Positions 8,766 through 20,138 of a stretch of 64,000 nt of DNA are shown here, in pieces (positions within the stretch are counted from its first letter, which is position 1; each line of letters opens with the position of its first letter). A program made the translations under genes and the position numbers. Origin of the DNA: Bursaphelenchus xylophilus (lineage: Eukaryota > Nematoda > Chromadorea > Rhabditida > Aphelenchoididae); contig CAJFCV020000001.1 in NCBI GenBank assembly GCA_904066235.2, forward strand, positions 9,238,001-9,302,000, given 5' to 3'. The notes beneath the pieces were generated by a model. The model did not search any database. It was not told where the DNA came from and worked only from the letters and a program-made list of their open reading frames with translations.

Positions 8766-11700
8766 CGATTAGCTTTCGGATGGTGTATGTCTTGTCAATT
8801 CACTCTGTCATCACTAATTCACTTTTTTTAAAACCTCTGTCTAGTATAATATAAGAGTTTTTCGCCCAGTGTCGGCGCAATTTAATTTCAAAATAGCTGA
8901 AACTTGCCATGCTAAAATCTCAGGCGATTAGCTTTCGAATGGTGTGTGTCTTGTCAATTCACTCTGTCATCACTAATTCACTTTTTTTAAAACCGGTGTC
9001 TAGTATAATATAAGAGTTTTTCGCCCAGTGTCGGCGCAATTTGATTCCAAAAAAGCTGAAACTTGCCATGCTAAAATCTCAGGCGATTAGCTTTCGAATG
9101 GTGTATGTCTCGTCAATTCACTCTGTCATCACTAATTCACTTTTTTTAAAACCGGTGTCTAGTATAATATAAGAGTTTTTCGCCCAGTGTCGGCGCAATT
9201 TGATTCCAAAAAAGCTGAAACTTGCCATGCTAAAATCTCAGGCGATTAGCTTTCGAATGGTGTATGTCTTGTCAATTCACTCTGTCATCACTAATTCACT
9301 TTTTTTAAAACCGGTGTCTAGTATAATATAAGAGTTTTTCGCCCAGTGTCGGCGCAATTTGATTCCAAAAAAGCTGAAACTTGCCATGCTAAAATCTCAG
9401 GCGATTAGCTTTCGAATGGTGTATGTCTTGTCAATTCACTCTGTCATCACTAATTCACTTTTTTTAAAACCTCTGTCTAGTATAATATAAGAGTTTTTCG
9501 CCCAGTGTCGGCGCAATTTAATTTCAAAATAGCTGAAACTTGCCACGCTAAAATCTCAGGCGATTAGCTTTCGAATGGTGTATGTCTTGTCAATTCACTC
9601 TGTCATCACTAATTCACTTTTTTTAAAACCGGTGTCTAGTATAATATAAGAGTTTTTCGCCCAGTGTCGGCGCAATTTGATTCCAAAAAAGCTGAAACTT
9701 GCCATGCTAAAATCTCAGGCGATTAGCTTTCGAATGGTGTATGTCTTGTCAATTCACTCTGTCATCACTAATTCACTTTTTTTAAAACCTCTGTCTAGTA
9801 TAATATAAGAGTTTTTCGCCCAGTGTCGGCGCAATTTGATTCCAAAAAAGCTGAAACTTGCCATGCTAAAATCTCAGGCGATTAGCTTTCGAATGGTGTA
9901 TGTCTTGTCAATTCACTCTGTCATCACTAATTCACTTTTTTTTAAAACCTCTGTCTAGTATAATATAAGAGTTTTTCGCCCAGTGTCGGCGCAATTTGAT
10001 TCCAAAAAAGCTGAAACTTGCCATGCTAAAATCTCAGGCGATTAGCTTTCGAATGGTGTATGTCTTGTCAATTCACTCTGTCATCACTAATTCACTTTTT
10101 TTAAAACCGGTGTCTAGTATCATATCAGAGTTTTTCGCCCAGTGTCGGCGCAATTTGATTCCAAAAAAGCTGAAACTTGCCATGCTAAAATCTCAGGCGA
10201 TTAGCTTTCGAATGGTGTATGTCTTGTCAATTCACTCTGTCATCACTAATTCACTTTTTTTAAAACCGGTGTCTAGTATAATATAAGAGTTTTTCGCCCA
10301 GTGTCGGCGCAATTTGATTCCAAAAAAGCTGAAACTTGCCATGCTAAAATCTCAGGCGATTAGCTTTCGAATGGTGTATGTCTTGTCAATTCACTCTGTC
10401 ATCACTAATTCACTTTTTTTAAAACCTCTGTCTAGTATAATATAAGAGTTTTTCGCCCAGTGTCGGCGCAATTTAATTTCAAAATAGCTGAAACTTGCCA
10501 TGCTAAAATCTCAGGCGATTAGCTTTCGAATGGTGTATGTCTTGTCAATTCACTCTGTCATCACTAATTCACTTTTTTTAAAACCGGTGTCTAGTATCAT
10601 ATCAGAGTTTTTCGCCAAGTGTCGGCGCAATTTGATTCCAAAAAAGCTGAAACTTGCCATGCTAAAATCTCAGGCGATTAGCTTTCGAATGGTGTGTGTC
10701 TTGTCAATTCACTCTGTCATCACTAATTCACTTTTTTTAAAACCGGTGTCTAGTATAATATAAGAGTTTTTCGCCCAGTGTCGGCGCAATTTGATTCCAA
10801 AAAAGCTGAAACTTGCCATGCTAAAATCTCAGGCGATTAGCTTTCGAATGGTGTATGTCTCGTCAATTCACTCTGTCATCACTAATTCACTTTTTTTAAA
10901 ACCGGTGTCTAGTATAATATAAGAGTTTTTCGCCCAGTGTCGGCGCAATTTGATTCCAAAAAAGCTGAAACTTGCCATGCTAAAATCTCAGGCGATTAGC
11001 TTTCGAATGGTGTATGTCTTGTCAATTCACTCTGTCATCACTAATTCACTTTTTTTAAAACCGGTGTCTAGTATAATATAAGAGTTTTTCGCCCAGTGTC
11101 GGCGCAATTTGATTCCAAAAAAGCTGAAACTTGCCATGCTAAAATCTCAGGCGATTAGCTTTCGAATGGTGTATGTCTTGTCAATTCACTCTGTCATCAC
11201 TAATTCACTTTTTTTTAAAACCTCTGTCTAGTATAATATAAGAGTTTTTCGCCCAGTGTCGGCGCAATTTAATTTCAAAATAGCTGAAACTTGCCACGCT
11301 AAAATCTCAGGCGATTAGCTTTCGAATGGTGTATGTCTTGTCAATTCACTCTGTCATCACTAATTCACTTTTTTTAAAACCGGTGTCTAGTATAATATAA
11401 GAGTTTTTCGCCCAGTGTCGGCGCAATTTGATTCCAAAAAAGCTGAAACTTGCCATGCTAAAATCTCAGGCGATTAGCTTTCCAATGGTGTATGTCTTGT
11501 CAATTCACTCTGTCATCACAAATTCACTTTTTTTAAAACCGGTGTCTAGTATAATATAAGAGTTTTTCGCCCAGTGTCGGCGCAATTTGATTCCAAAAAA
11601 GCTGAAACTTGCCATGCTAAAATCTCAGGCGATTAGCTTTCGAATGGTGTGTGTCTTGTCAATTCACTCTGTCATCACTAATTCACTTTTTTTAAAACCG

Positions 11701-12586
11701 GTGTCTAGTATAATATAAGAGTTTTTCGCCCAGTGTCGGCGCAATTTGATTCCAAAAAAGCTGAAACTTGCCATGCTAAAATCTCAGGCGATTAGCTTTC
11801 GAATGGTGTATGTCTCGTCAATTCACTCTGTCATCACTAATTCACTTTTTTTTAAAACCGGTGTCTAGTATAATATAAGAGTTTTTCGCCCAGTGTCGGC
11901 GCAATTTGATTCCAAAAAAGCTGAAACTTGCCATGCTAAAATCTCAGGCGATTAGCTTTCGAATGGTGTATGTCTTGTCAATTCACTCTGTCATCACTAA
12001 TTCACTTTTTTTTAAAACCGGTGTCTAGTATAATATAAGAGTTTTTCGCCCAGTGTCGGCGCAATTTGATTCCAAAAAAGCTGAAACTTGCCATGCTAAA
12101 ATCTCAGGCGATTAGCTTTCGAATGGTGTATGTCTTGTCAATTCACTCTGTCATCACTAATTCACTTTTTTTAAAACCTCTGTCTAGTATAATATAAGAG
12201 TTTTTCGCCCAGTGTCGGCGCAATTTAATTTCAAAATAGCTGAAACTTGCCACGCTAAAATCTCAGGCGATTAGCTTTCGAATGGTGTATGTCTTGTCAA
12301 TTCACTCTGTCATCACTAATTCACTTTTTTTAAAACCGGTGTCTAGTATAATATAAGAGTTTTTCGCCCAGTGTCGGCGCAATTTGATTCCAAAAAAGCT
12401 GAAACTTGCCATGCTAAAATCTCAGGCGATTAGCTTTCGAATGGTGTATGTCTTGTCAATTCACTCTGTCATCACTAATTCACTTTTTTTTAAAACCTCT
12501 GTCTAGTATAATATAAGAGTTTTTCGCCCAGTGTCGGCGCAATTTAATTTCAAAATAGCTGAAACTTGCCATGCTAAAATCTCAGG

Positions 12587-12746
12587 CGATTAGCTTTCGA
12601 ATGGTGTATGTCTTGTCAATTCACTCTGTCATCACTAATTCACTTTTTTTTAAAACCGGTGTCTAGTATCATATCAGAGTTTTTCGCCAAGTGTCGGCGC
12701 AATTTGATTCCAAAAAAGCTGAAACTTGCCATGCTAAAATCTCAGG
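12587..12746 (+). repeat. Empty-site monomer matching the transposon target (160 bp)
   Basis: A T8A4 monomer of the TATCATATCAG/CGCCAAG subtype. It is identical, at every base I compared, to the monomer obtained by removing 3605-4842 and one TTAA from the split unit at 3538-4939. It is preceded by a CCTCTG-type unit, as the split unit is. It serves as an in-window pre-insertion allele and fixes the element's boundaries. Confidence 0.93.
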
Positions 12747-15700
12747 CGATTAGCTTTCGAATGGTGTGTGTCTTGTCAATTCACTCTGTCATCACTAATT
12801 CACTTTTTTTAAAACCGGTGTCTAGTATAATATAAGAGTTTTTCGCCCAGTGTCGGCGCAATTTGATTCCAAAAAAGCTGAAACTTGCCATGCTAAAATC
12901 TCAGGCGATTAGCTTTCCAATGGTGTATGTCTTGTCAATTCACTCTGTCATCACTAATTCACTTTTTTTTAAAACCGGTGTCTAGTATCATATCAGAGTT
13001 TTTCGCCAAGTGTCGGCGCAATTTGATTCCAAAAAAGCTGAAACTTGCCATGCTAAAATCTCAGGCGATTAGCTTTCGAATGGTGTGTGTCTTGTCAATT
13101 CACTCCGTCATCACTAATTCACTTTTTTTTAAAACCTCTGTCTAGTATAATATAAGAGTTTTTCGCCCAGTGTCGGCGCAATTTAATTTCAAAATAGCTG
13201 AAACTTGCCATGCTAAAATCTCAGGCGATTAGCTTTCGAATGGTGTATGTCTTGTCAATTCACTCTGTCATCACTAATTCACTTTTTTTAAAACCGGTGT
13301 CTAGTATAATATAAGAGTTTTTCGCCCAGTGTCGGCGCAATTTAATTTCAAAATAGCTGAAACTTGCCATGCTAAAATCTCAGGCGATTAGCTTTCGAAT
13401 GGTGTGTGTCTTGTCAATTCACTCTGTCATCACTAATTCACTTTTTTTTAAAACCGGTGTCTAGTATAATATAAGAGTTTTTCGCCCAGTGTCGGCGCAA
13501 TTTAATTTCAAAATAGCTGAAACTTGCCATGCTAAAATCTCAGGCGATTAGCTTTCGAATGGTGTGTGTCTTGTCAATTCACTCTGTCATCACTAATTCA
13601 CTTTTTTTAAAACCGGTGTCTAGTATAATATAAGAGTTTTTCGCCCAGTGTCGGCGCAATTTGATTCCAAAAAAGCTGAAACTTGCCATGCTAAAATCTC
13701 AGGCGATTAGCTTTCGAATGGTGTACGTCTTGTCAATTCACTCTGTCATCACTAATTCACTTTTTTTTAAAACCGGTGTCTAGTATCATATCAGAGTTTT
13801 TCGCCAAGTGTCGGCGCAATTTGATTCCAAAAAAGCTGAAACTTGCCGTGCTAAAATCTCAGGCGATTAGCTTTCGAATGGTGTGTGTCTTGTCAATTCA
13901 CTCCGTCATCACTAATTCACTTTTTTTAAAACCTCTGTCTAGTATAATATAAGAGTTTTTCGCCCAGTGTCGGCGCAATTTAATTTCAAAATAGCTGAAA
14001 CTTGCCATGCTAAAATCTCAGGCGATTAGCTTTCGAATGGTGTATGTCTTGTCAATTCACTCTGTCATCACTAATTCACTTTTTTTAAAACCGGTGTCTA
14101 GTATAATATAAGAGTTTTTCGCCCAGTGTCGGCGCAATTTGATTCCAAAAAAGCTGAAACTTGCCATGCTAAAATCTCAGGCGATTAGCTTTCGAATGGT
14201 GTATGTCTTGTCAATTCACTCTGTCATCACTAATTCACTTTTTTTAAAACCGGTGTCTAGTATAATATAAGAGTTTTTCGCCCAGTGTCGGCGCAATTTG
14301 ATTCCAAAAAAGCTGAAACTTGCCATGCTAAAATCTCAGGCGATTAGCTTTCGAATGGTGTATGTCTTGTCAATTCACTCTGTCATCACTAATTCACTTT
14401 TTTTAAAACCGGTGTCTAGTATAATATAAGAGTTTTTCGCCCAGTGTCGGCGCAATTTGATTCCAAAAAAGCTGAAACTTGCCATGCTAAAATCTCAGGC
14501 GATTAGCTTTCGAATGGTGTATGTCTTGTCAATTCACTCTGTCATCACTAATTCACTTTTTTTAAAACCGGTGTCTAGTATAATATAAGAGTTTTTCGCC
14601 CAGTGTCGGCGCAATTTGATTCCAAAAAAGCTGAAACTTGCCATGCTAAAATCTCAGGCGATTAGCTTTCGAATGGTGTATGTCTTGTCAATTCACTCTG
14701 TCATCACTAATTCACTTTTTTTAAAACCTCTGTCTAGTATAATATAAGAGTTTTTCGCCCAGTGTCGGCGCAATTTAATTTCAAAATAGCTGAAACTTGC
14801 CATGCTAAAATCTCAGGCGATTAGCTTTCGAATGGTGTATGTCTTGTCAATTCACTCTGTCATCACTAATTCACTTTTTTTAAAACCGGTGTCTAGTATC
14901 ATATCAGAGTTTTTCGCCAAGTGTCGGCGCAATTTGATTCCAAAAAAGCTGAAACTTGCCATGCTAAAATCTCAGGCGATTAGCTTTCGAATGGTGTGTG
15001 TCTTGTCAATTCACTCTGTCATCACTAATTCACTTTTTTTTAAAACCGGTGTCTAGTATAATATAAGAGTTTTTCGCCCAGTGTCGGCGCAATTTGATTC
15101 CAAAAAAGCTGAAACTTGCCATGCTAAAATCTCAGGCGATTAGCTTTCCAATGGTGTATGTCTTGTCAATTCACTCTGTCATCACTAATTCACTTTTTTT
15201 AAAACCGGTGTCTAGTATAATATAAGAGTTTTTCGCCCAGTGTCGGCGCAATTTGATTCCAAAAAAGCTGAAACTTGCCATGCTAAAATCTCAGGCGATT
15301 AGCTTTCGAATGGTGTATGTCTTGTCAATTCACTCTGTCATCACTAATTCACTTTTTTTAAAACCTCTGTCTAGTATAATATAAGAGTTTTTCGCCCAGT
15401 GTCGGCGCAATTTAATTTCAAAATAGCTGAAACTTGCCACGCTAAAATCTCAGGCGATTAGCTTTCGAATGGTGTATGTCTTGTCAATTCACTCTGTCAT
15501 CACTAATTCACTTTTTTTAAAACCGGTGTCTAGTATAATATAAGAGTTTTTCGCCCAGTGTCGGCGCAATTTGATTCCAAAAAAGCTGAAACTTGCCACG
15601 CTAAAATCTCAGGCGATTAGCTTTCGAATGGTGTATGTCTTGTCAATTCACTCTGTCATCACTAATTCACTTTTTTTAAAACCGGTGTCTAGTATAATAT

Positions 15701-16408
15701 AAGAGTTTTTCGCCCAGTGTCGGCGCAATTTGATTCCAAAAAAGCTGAAACTTGCCATGCTAAAATCTCAGGCGATTAGCTTTCCAATGGTGTATGTCTT
15801 GTCGATTCACTCTGTCATCACTAATTCACTTTTTTTAAAACCGGTGTCTAGTATAATATAAGAGTTTTTCGCCCAGTGTCGGCGCAATTTGATTCCAAAA
15901 AAGCTGAAACTTGCCATGCTAAAATCTCAGGCGATTAGCTTTCGAATGGTGTATGTCTTGTCAATTCACTCTGTCATCACTAATTCACTTTTTTTAAAAC
16001 CTCTGTCTAGTATAATATAAGAGTTTTTCGCCCAGTGTCGGCGCAATTTAATTTCAAAATAGCTGAAACTTGCCATGCTAAAATCTCAGGCGATTAGCTT
16101 TCCAATGGTGTATGTCTTGTCAATTCACTCTGTCATCACTAATTCACTTTTTTTAAAACCGGTGTCTAGTATAATATAAGAGTTTTTCGCCCAGTGTCGG
16201 CGCAATTTGATTCCAAAAAAGCTGAAACTTGCCATGCTAAAATCTCAGGCGATTAGCTTTCGAATGGTGTATGTCTTGTCAATTCACTCTGTCATCACTA
16301 ATTCACTTTTTTTAAAACCGGTGTCTAGTATAATATAAGAGTTTTTCGCCCAGTGTCGGCGCAATTTGATTCCAAAAAAGCTGAAACTTGCCATGCTAAA
16401 ATCTCAGG

Positions 16409-16798
16409 CGATTAGCTTTCGAATGGTGTATGTCTTGTCAATTCACTCTGTCATCACTAATTCACTTTTTTTAAAACCGGTGTCTAGTATAATAAATTCA
16501 CTTTTTTTTAAACCGGTGTCTAGTATAATATCAGAGTTTTTCGCCCAGTGTCGGCGTAATTTGATTCCAAAAAAGCTGAAACTTGCCATGCTAAAATCTC
16601 AGGCGATTAGCTTTCGAATGGTGTATGTCTTGTCAATTCACTCTGTCATCACTAATTCACTTTTTTTAAAACCGGTGTCTAGTATAATAAATTCACTTTT
16701 TTTTAAACCGGTGTCTAGTATAATATCAGAGTTTTTCGCCCAGTGTCGGCGTAATTTGATTCCAAAAAAGCTGAAGCTTGCCATGCTAAAATCTCAGG
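16409..16798 (+). repeat. Two adjacent expanded monomers (195 bp each)
   Basis: Units 16409-16603 and 16604-16798 each contain the 36-bp tandem duplication of monomer positions 51-86, with the same TATAATAAATTCAC junction as the unit at 1750. They differ from each other by GAAGCTTGCC at the end of the second. They stand at the boundary where the array's subtype content changes. Confidence 0.95.
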
Positions 16799-17434
16799 CG
16801 ATTAGCTTTCGAATGGTGGATGTCTTGTCAATTCACTCTGTCATCACTAATTCACTTTTTTTAAAACCGGTGTCTAGTATAATATAAGAGTTTTTCGCCC
16901 AGTGTCGGCGCAATTTGATTCCAAAAAAGCTGAAACTTGCCATGCTAAAATCTCAGGCGATTAGCTTTCGAATGGTGTATGTCTTGTCAATTCACTCTGT
17001 CATCACTAATTCACTTTTTTTTAAACCGGTGTCTAGTATAATATCAGAGTTTTTCGCCCAGTGTCGGCGTAATCTGATTCCAAAAAAGCTGAAACTTGCC
17101 ATGCTAAAATCTCAGGCGATTAGCTTTCGAATGGTGTATGTCTTGTCAATTCACTCTGTCATCACTAATTCACTTTTTTTAAAACCGGTGTCTAGTATAA
17201 TATAAGAGTTTTTCGCCCAGTGTCGGCGCAATTTGATTCCAAAAAAGCTGAAACTTGCCATGCTAAAATCTCAGGCGATTAGCTTTCGAATGGTGTGTGT
17301 CTTGTCAATTCACTCCGTCATCACTAATTCACTTTTTTTTAAACCGGTGTCTAGTATAATATAAGAGTTTTTCGCCCAGTGTCGGCGCAATTTGATTCCA
17401 AAAAAGCTGAAACTTGCCATGCTAAAATCTCAGG

Positions 17435-18071
17435 CGATTAGATTTCGAATGGTGTATGTCTTGTCAATTCACTCTGTCATCACTAATTCACTTTTTTTAA
17501 AACCGGTGTCTAGTATAATATAAGAGTTTTTCGCCCAGTGTCGGCGCAATTTGATTCCAAAAAAGCTGAAACCTGCCATGCTAAAATCTCAGGCGATTAG
17601 CTTTCGAATGGTGTATGTCTTGTCAATTCACTCTGTCATCACTGATTCACTTTTTTTAAAACCGGTGTCTAGTATAATATAAGAGTTTTTCGCCCAGTGT
17701 CGGCGCAATTTGATTCCAAAAAAGCTGAAACTTGCCATGCTAAATTCTCAGGCGATTAGCTTTCGACTGGTGTATGTCTTGTCAATTCACTCTGTCATCA
17801 CTAATTCACTTTTTTTTTAAACCGGTGTCTAGTATAATATCAGAGTTTTTCGCCCAGTGTCGGCGCAATTTGATTGCAAAAGAGCTGAAACTTGCCATGT
17901 TAAAATCTCAGGCGATTAGCTTTCGAATGGTGTATGTCTTGTCAATTCACTCCGTCATCACTAATTCACTTTTTTTTAAACCGGTGTCTAGTATAATATA
18001 AGAGTTTTTCGCCCAGTGTCGGCGCAATTTGATTCCAAAAAAGCTGAAACTTGCCATGCTAAAATCTCAGG
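17435..18071 (+). repeat. Four-monomer segmental repeat, copy 1 (637 bp)
   Basis: Monomers at 17435, 17594, 17753 and 17913 carry, in order, GATTAGATTTCG plus AACCTGCC, CACTGATTC plus TAAATTCTC, CGACTGG plus GATTGCAAAAGAGC plus CCATGTT, and CTCCGTC. This combination of rare markers recurs directly downstream at 18072. Confidence 0.88.
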
Positions 18072-18708
18072 CGATTAGATTTCGAATGGTGTATGTCTTG
18101 TCAATTCACTCTGTCATCACTAATTCACTTTTTTTTAAAACCGGTGTCTAGTATAATATAAGAGTTTTTCGCCCAGTGTCGGCGCAATTTGATTCCAAAA
18201 AAGCTGAAACCTGCCATGCTAAAATCTCAGGCGATTAGCTTTCGAATGGTGTATGTCTTGTCAATTCACTCTGTCATCACTGATTCACTTTTTTTAAAAC
18301 CGGTGTCTAGTATAATATAAGAGTTTTTCGCCCAGTGTCGGCGCAATTTGATTCCAAAAAAGCTGAAACTTGCCATGCTAAATTCTCAGGCGATTAGCTT
18401 TCGACTGGTGTATGTCTTGTCAATTCACTCTGTCATCACTAATTCACTTTTTTTTAAACCGGTGTCTAGTATAATATCAGAGTTTTTCGCCCAGTGTCGG
18501 CGCAATTTGATTGCAAAAGAGCTGAAACTTGCCATGTTAAAATCTCAGGCGATTAGCTTTCGAATGGTGTATGTCTTGTCAATTCACTCCGTCATCACTA
18601 ATTCACTTTTTTTTAAACCGGTGTCTAGTATAATATCAGAGTTTTTCGCCCAGTGTCGGCGTAATTTGATTCCAAAAAAGCTGAAGCTTGCCATGCTAAA
18701 ATCTCAGG
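18072..18708 (+). repeat. Four-monomer segmental repeat, copy 2 (637 bp)
   Basis: It has the same ordered markers as 17435-18071. The second half of its last monomer instead carries TATCAG, GTAATTTG and GAAGCTTGCC, joining it to a GTGGATGTC unit at 18709. This looks like the exchange point of an unequal crossover or a conversion edge. Confidence 0.88.
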
Positions 18709-19503
18709 CGATTAGCTTTCGAATGGTGGATGTCTTGTCAATTCACTCTGTCATCACTAATTCACTTTTTTTAAAACCGGTGTCTAGTATAATATAAGAG
18801 TTTTTCGCCCAGTGTCGGCGCAATTTGATTCCAAAAAAGCTGAAACTTGCCACGCTAAAATCTCAGGCGATTAGCTTTCGAATGGTGTATGTCCTGTCAA
18901 TTCACTCTGTCATCACTAATTCACTTTTTTTTAAACCGGTGTCTAGTATAATATCAGAGTTTTTCGCCCAGTGTCGGCGTAATTTGATTCCAAAAAAGCT
19001 GAAACTTGCCATGCTAAAATCTCAGGCGATTAGCTTTCGAATGGTGTATGTCTTGTCAATTCACTCTGTCATCACTAATTCACTTTTTTTAAAACCGGTG
19101 TCTAGTATAATATAAGAGTTTTTCGCCCAGTGTCGGCGCAATTTGATTCCAAAAAAGCTGAAACTTGCCATGCTAAAATCTCAGGCGATTAGCTTTCGAA
19201 TGGTGTATGTCTTGTCAATTCACTCTGTCATCACTAATTCACTTTTTTTAAAACCGGTGTCTAGTATAATATAAGAGTTTTTCGCCCAGTGTCGGCGCAA
19301 TTTGATTCCAAAAAAGCTGAAACTTGCCATGCTAAAATCTCAGGCGATTAGCTTTCGAATGGTGTATGTCTTGTCAATTCACTCTGTCATCACTAATTCA
19401 CTTTTTTTAAAACCGGTGTCTAGTATAATATAAGAGTTTTTCGCCCAGTGTCGGCGCAATTTGATTCCAAAAAAGCTGAAACTTGCCATGCTAAAATCTC
19501 AGG

Positions 19504-20138
19504 CGATTAGCTTTCGAATGGTGTATGTCTTGTCAATTCACTCTGTCATCACTAATTCACTTTTTTTAAAACCGGTGTCTAGTATAATATAAGAGTTTTT
19601 CGCCCAGTGTCGGCGCAATTTGATTCCAAAAAAGCTGAAACCTGCCATGCTAAAATCTCAGGCGATTAGCTTTCGAATGGTGTATGTCTTGTCAATTCAC
19701 TCTGTCATCACTGATTCACTTTTTTTAAAACCGGTGTCTAGTATAATATAAGAGTTTTTCGCCCAGTGTCGGCGCAATTTGATTCCAAAAAGCTGAAACT
19801 TGCCATGCTAAATTCTCAGGCGATTAGCTTTCGACTGGTGTATGTCTTGTCAATTCACTCTGTCATCACTAATTCACTTTTTTTTAAACCGGTGTCTAGT
19901 ATAATATCAGAGTTTTTCGCCCAGTGTCGGCGCAATTTGATTGCAAAAGAGCTGAAACTTGCCATGTTAAAATCTCAGGCGATTAGCTTTCGAATGGTGT
20001 ATGTCTTGTCAATTCACTCCGTCATCACTAATTCACTTTTTTTTAAACCGGTGTCTAGTATAATATCAGAGTTTTTCGCCCAGTGTCGGCGTAATTTGAT
20101 TCCAAAAAAGCTGAAGCTTGCCATGCTAAAATCTCAGG
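19504..20138 (+). repeat. Four-monomer segmental repeat, copy 3 (635 bp)
   Basis: It carries the AACCTGCC, CACTGATTC, TAAATTCTC/CGACTGG and CCATGTT markers in the same order as copy 2, displaced by about 1431 bp (nine monomers). It is followed by the same GTGGATGTC, CCACGCT and GTCCTGTC series. One A is missing from the A6 tract near 19790, making that unit 158 bp. GATTAGATTTCG is absent from its first unit, so the copied tract starts inside that monomer. Confidence 0.85.

Larger units (their letters stand above)
4847..16408 (+). repeat. 159-bp satellite array, block A right of the transposon
   Basis: About 72 monomers in the same orientation and register as those before the element. The CCTCTG subtype, which also carries TTTAATTTC and AAAATAGC further along the unit, recurs every one to six monomers: CCTCTG is near 5648, 6602, 6761, 7718, 7878, 8832, 9470, 9788, 9947, 10422, 11221, 12176, 12497, 13133, 13930, 14725, 15361 and 16000. 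It tends to be followed in order by CGCCAAG or plain units, a CCAATGG unit, a GTGTGTGTC unit and a GTCTCGTC unit. The GATTGCAAAAGAGC subtype that dominates the right of the window is absent here. No genes or other insertions are seen. Confidence 0.97.
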
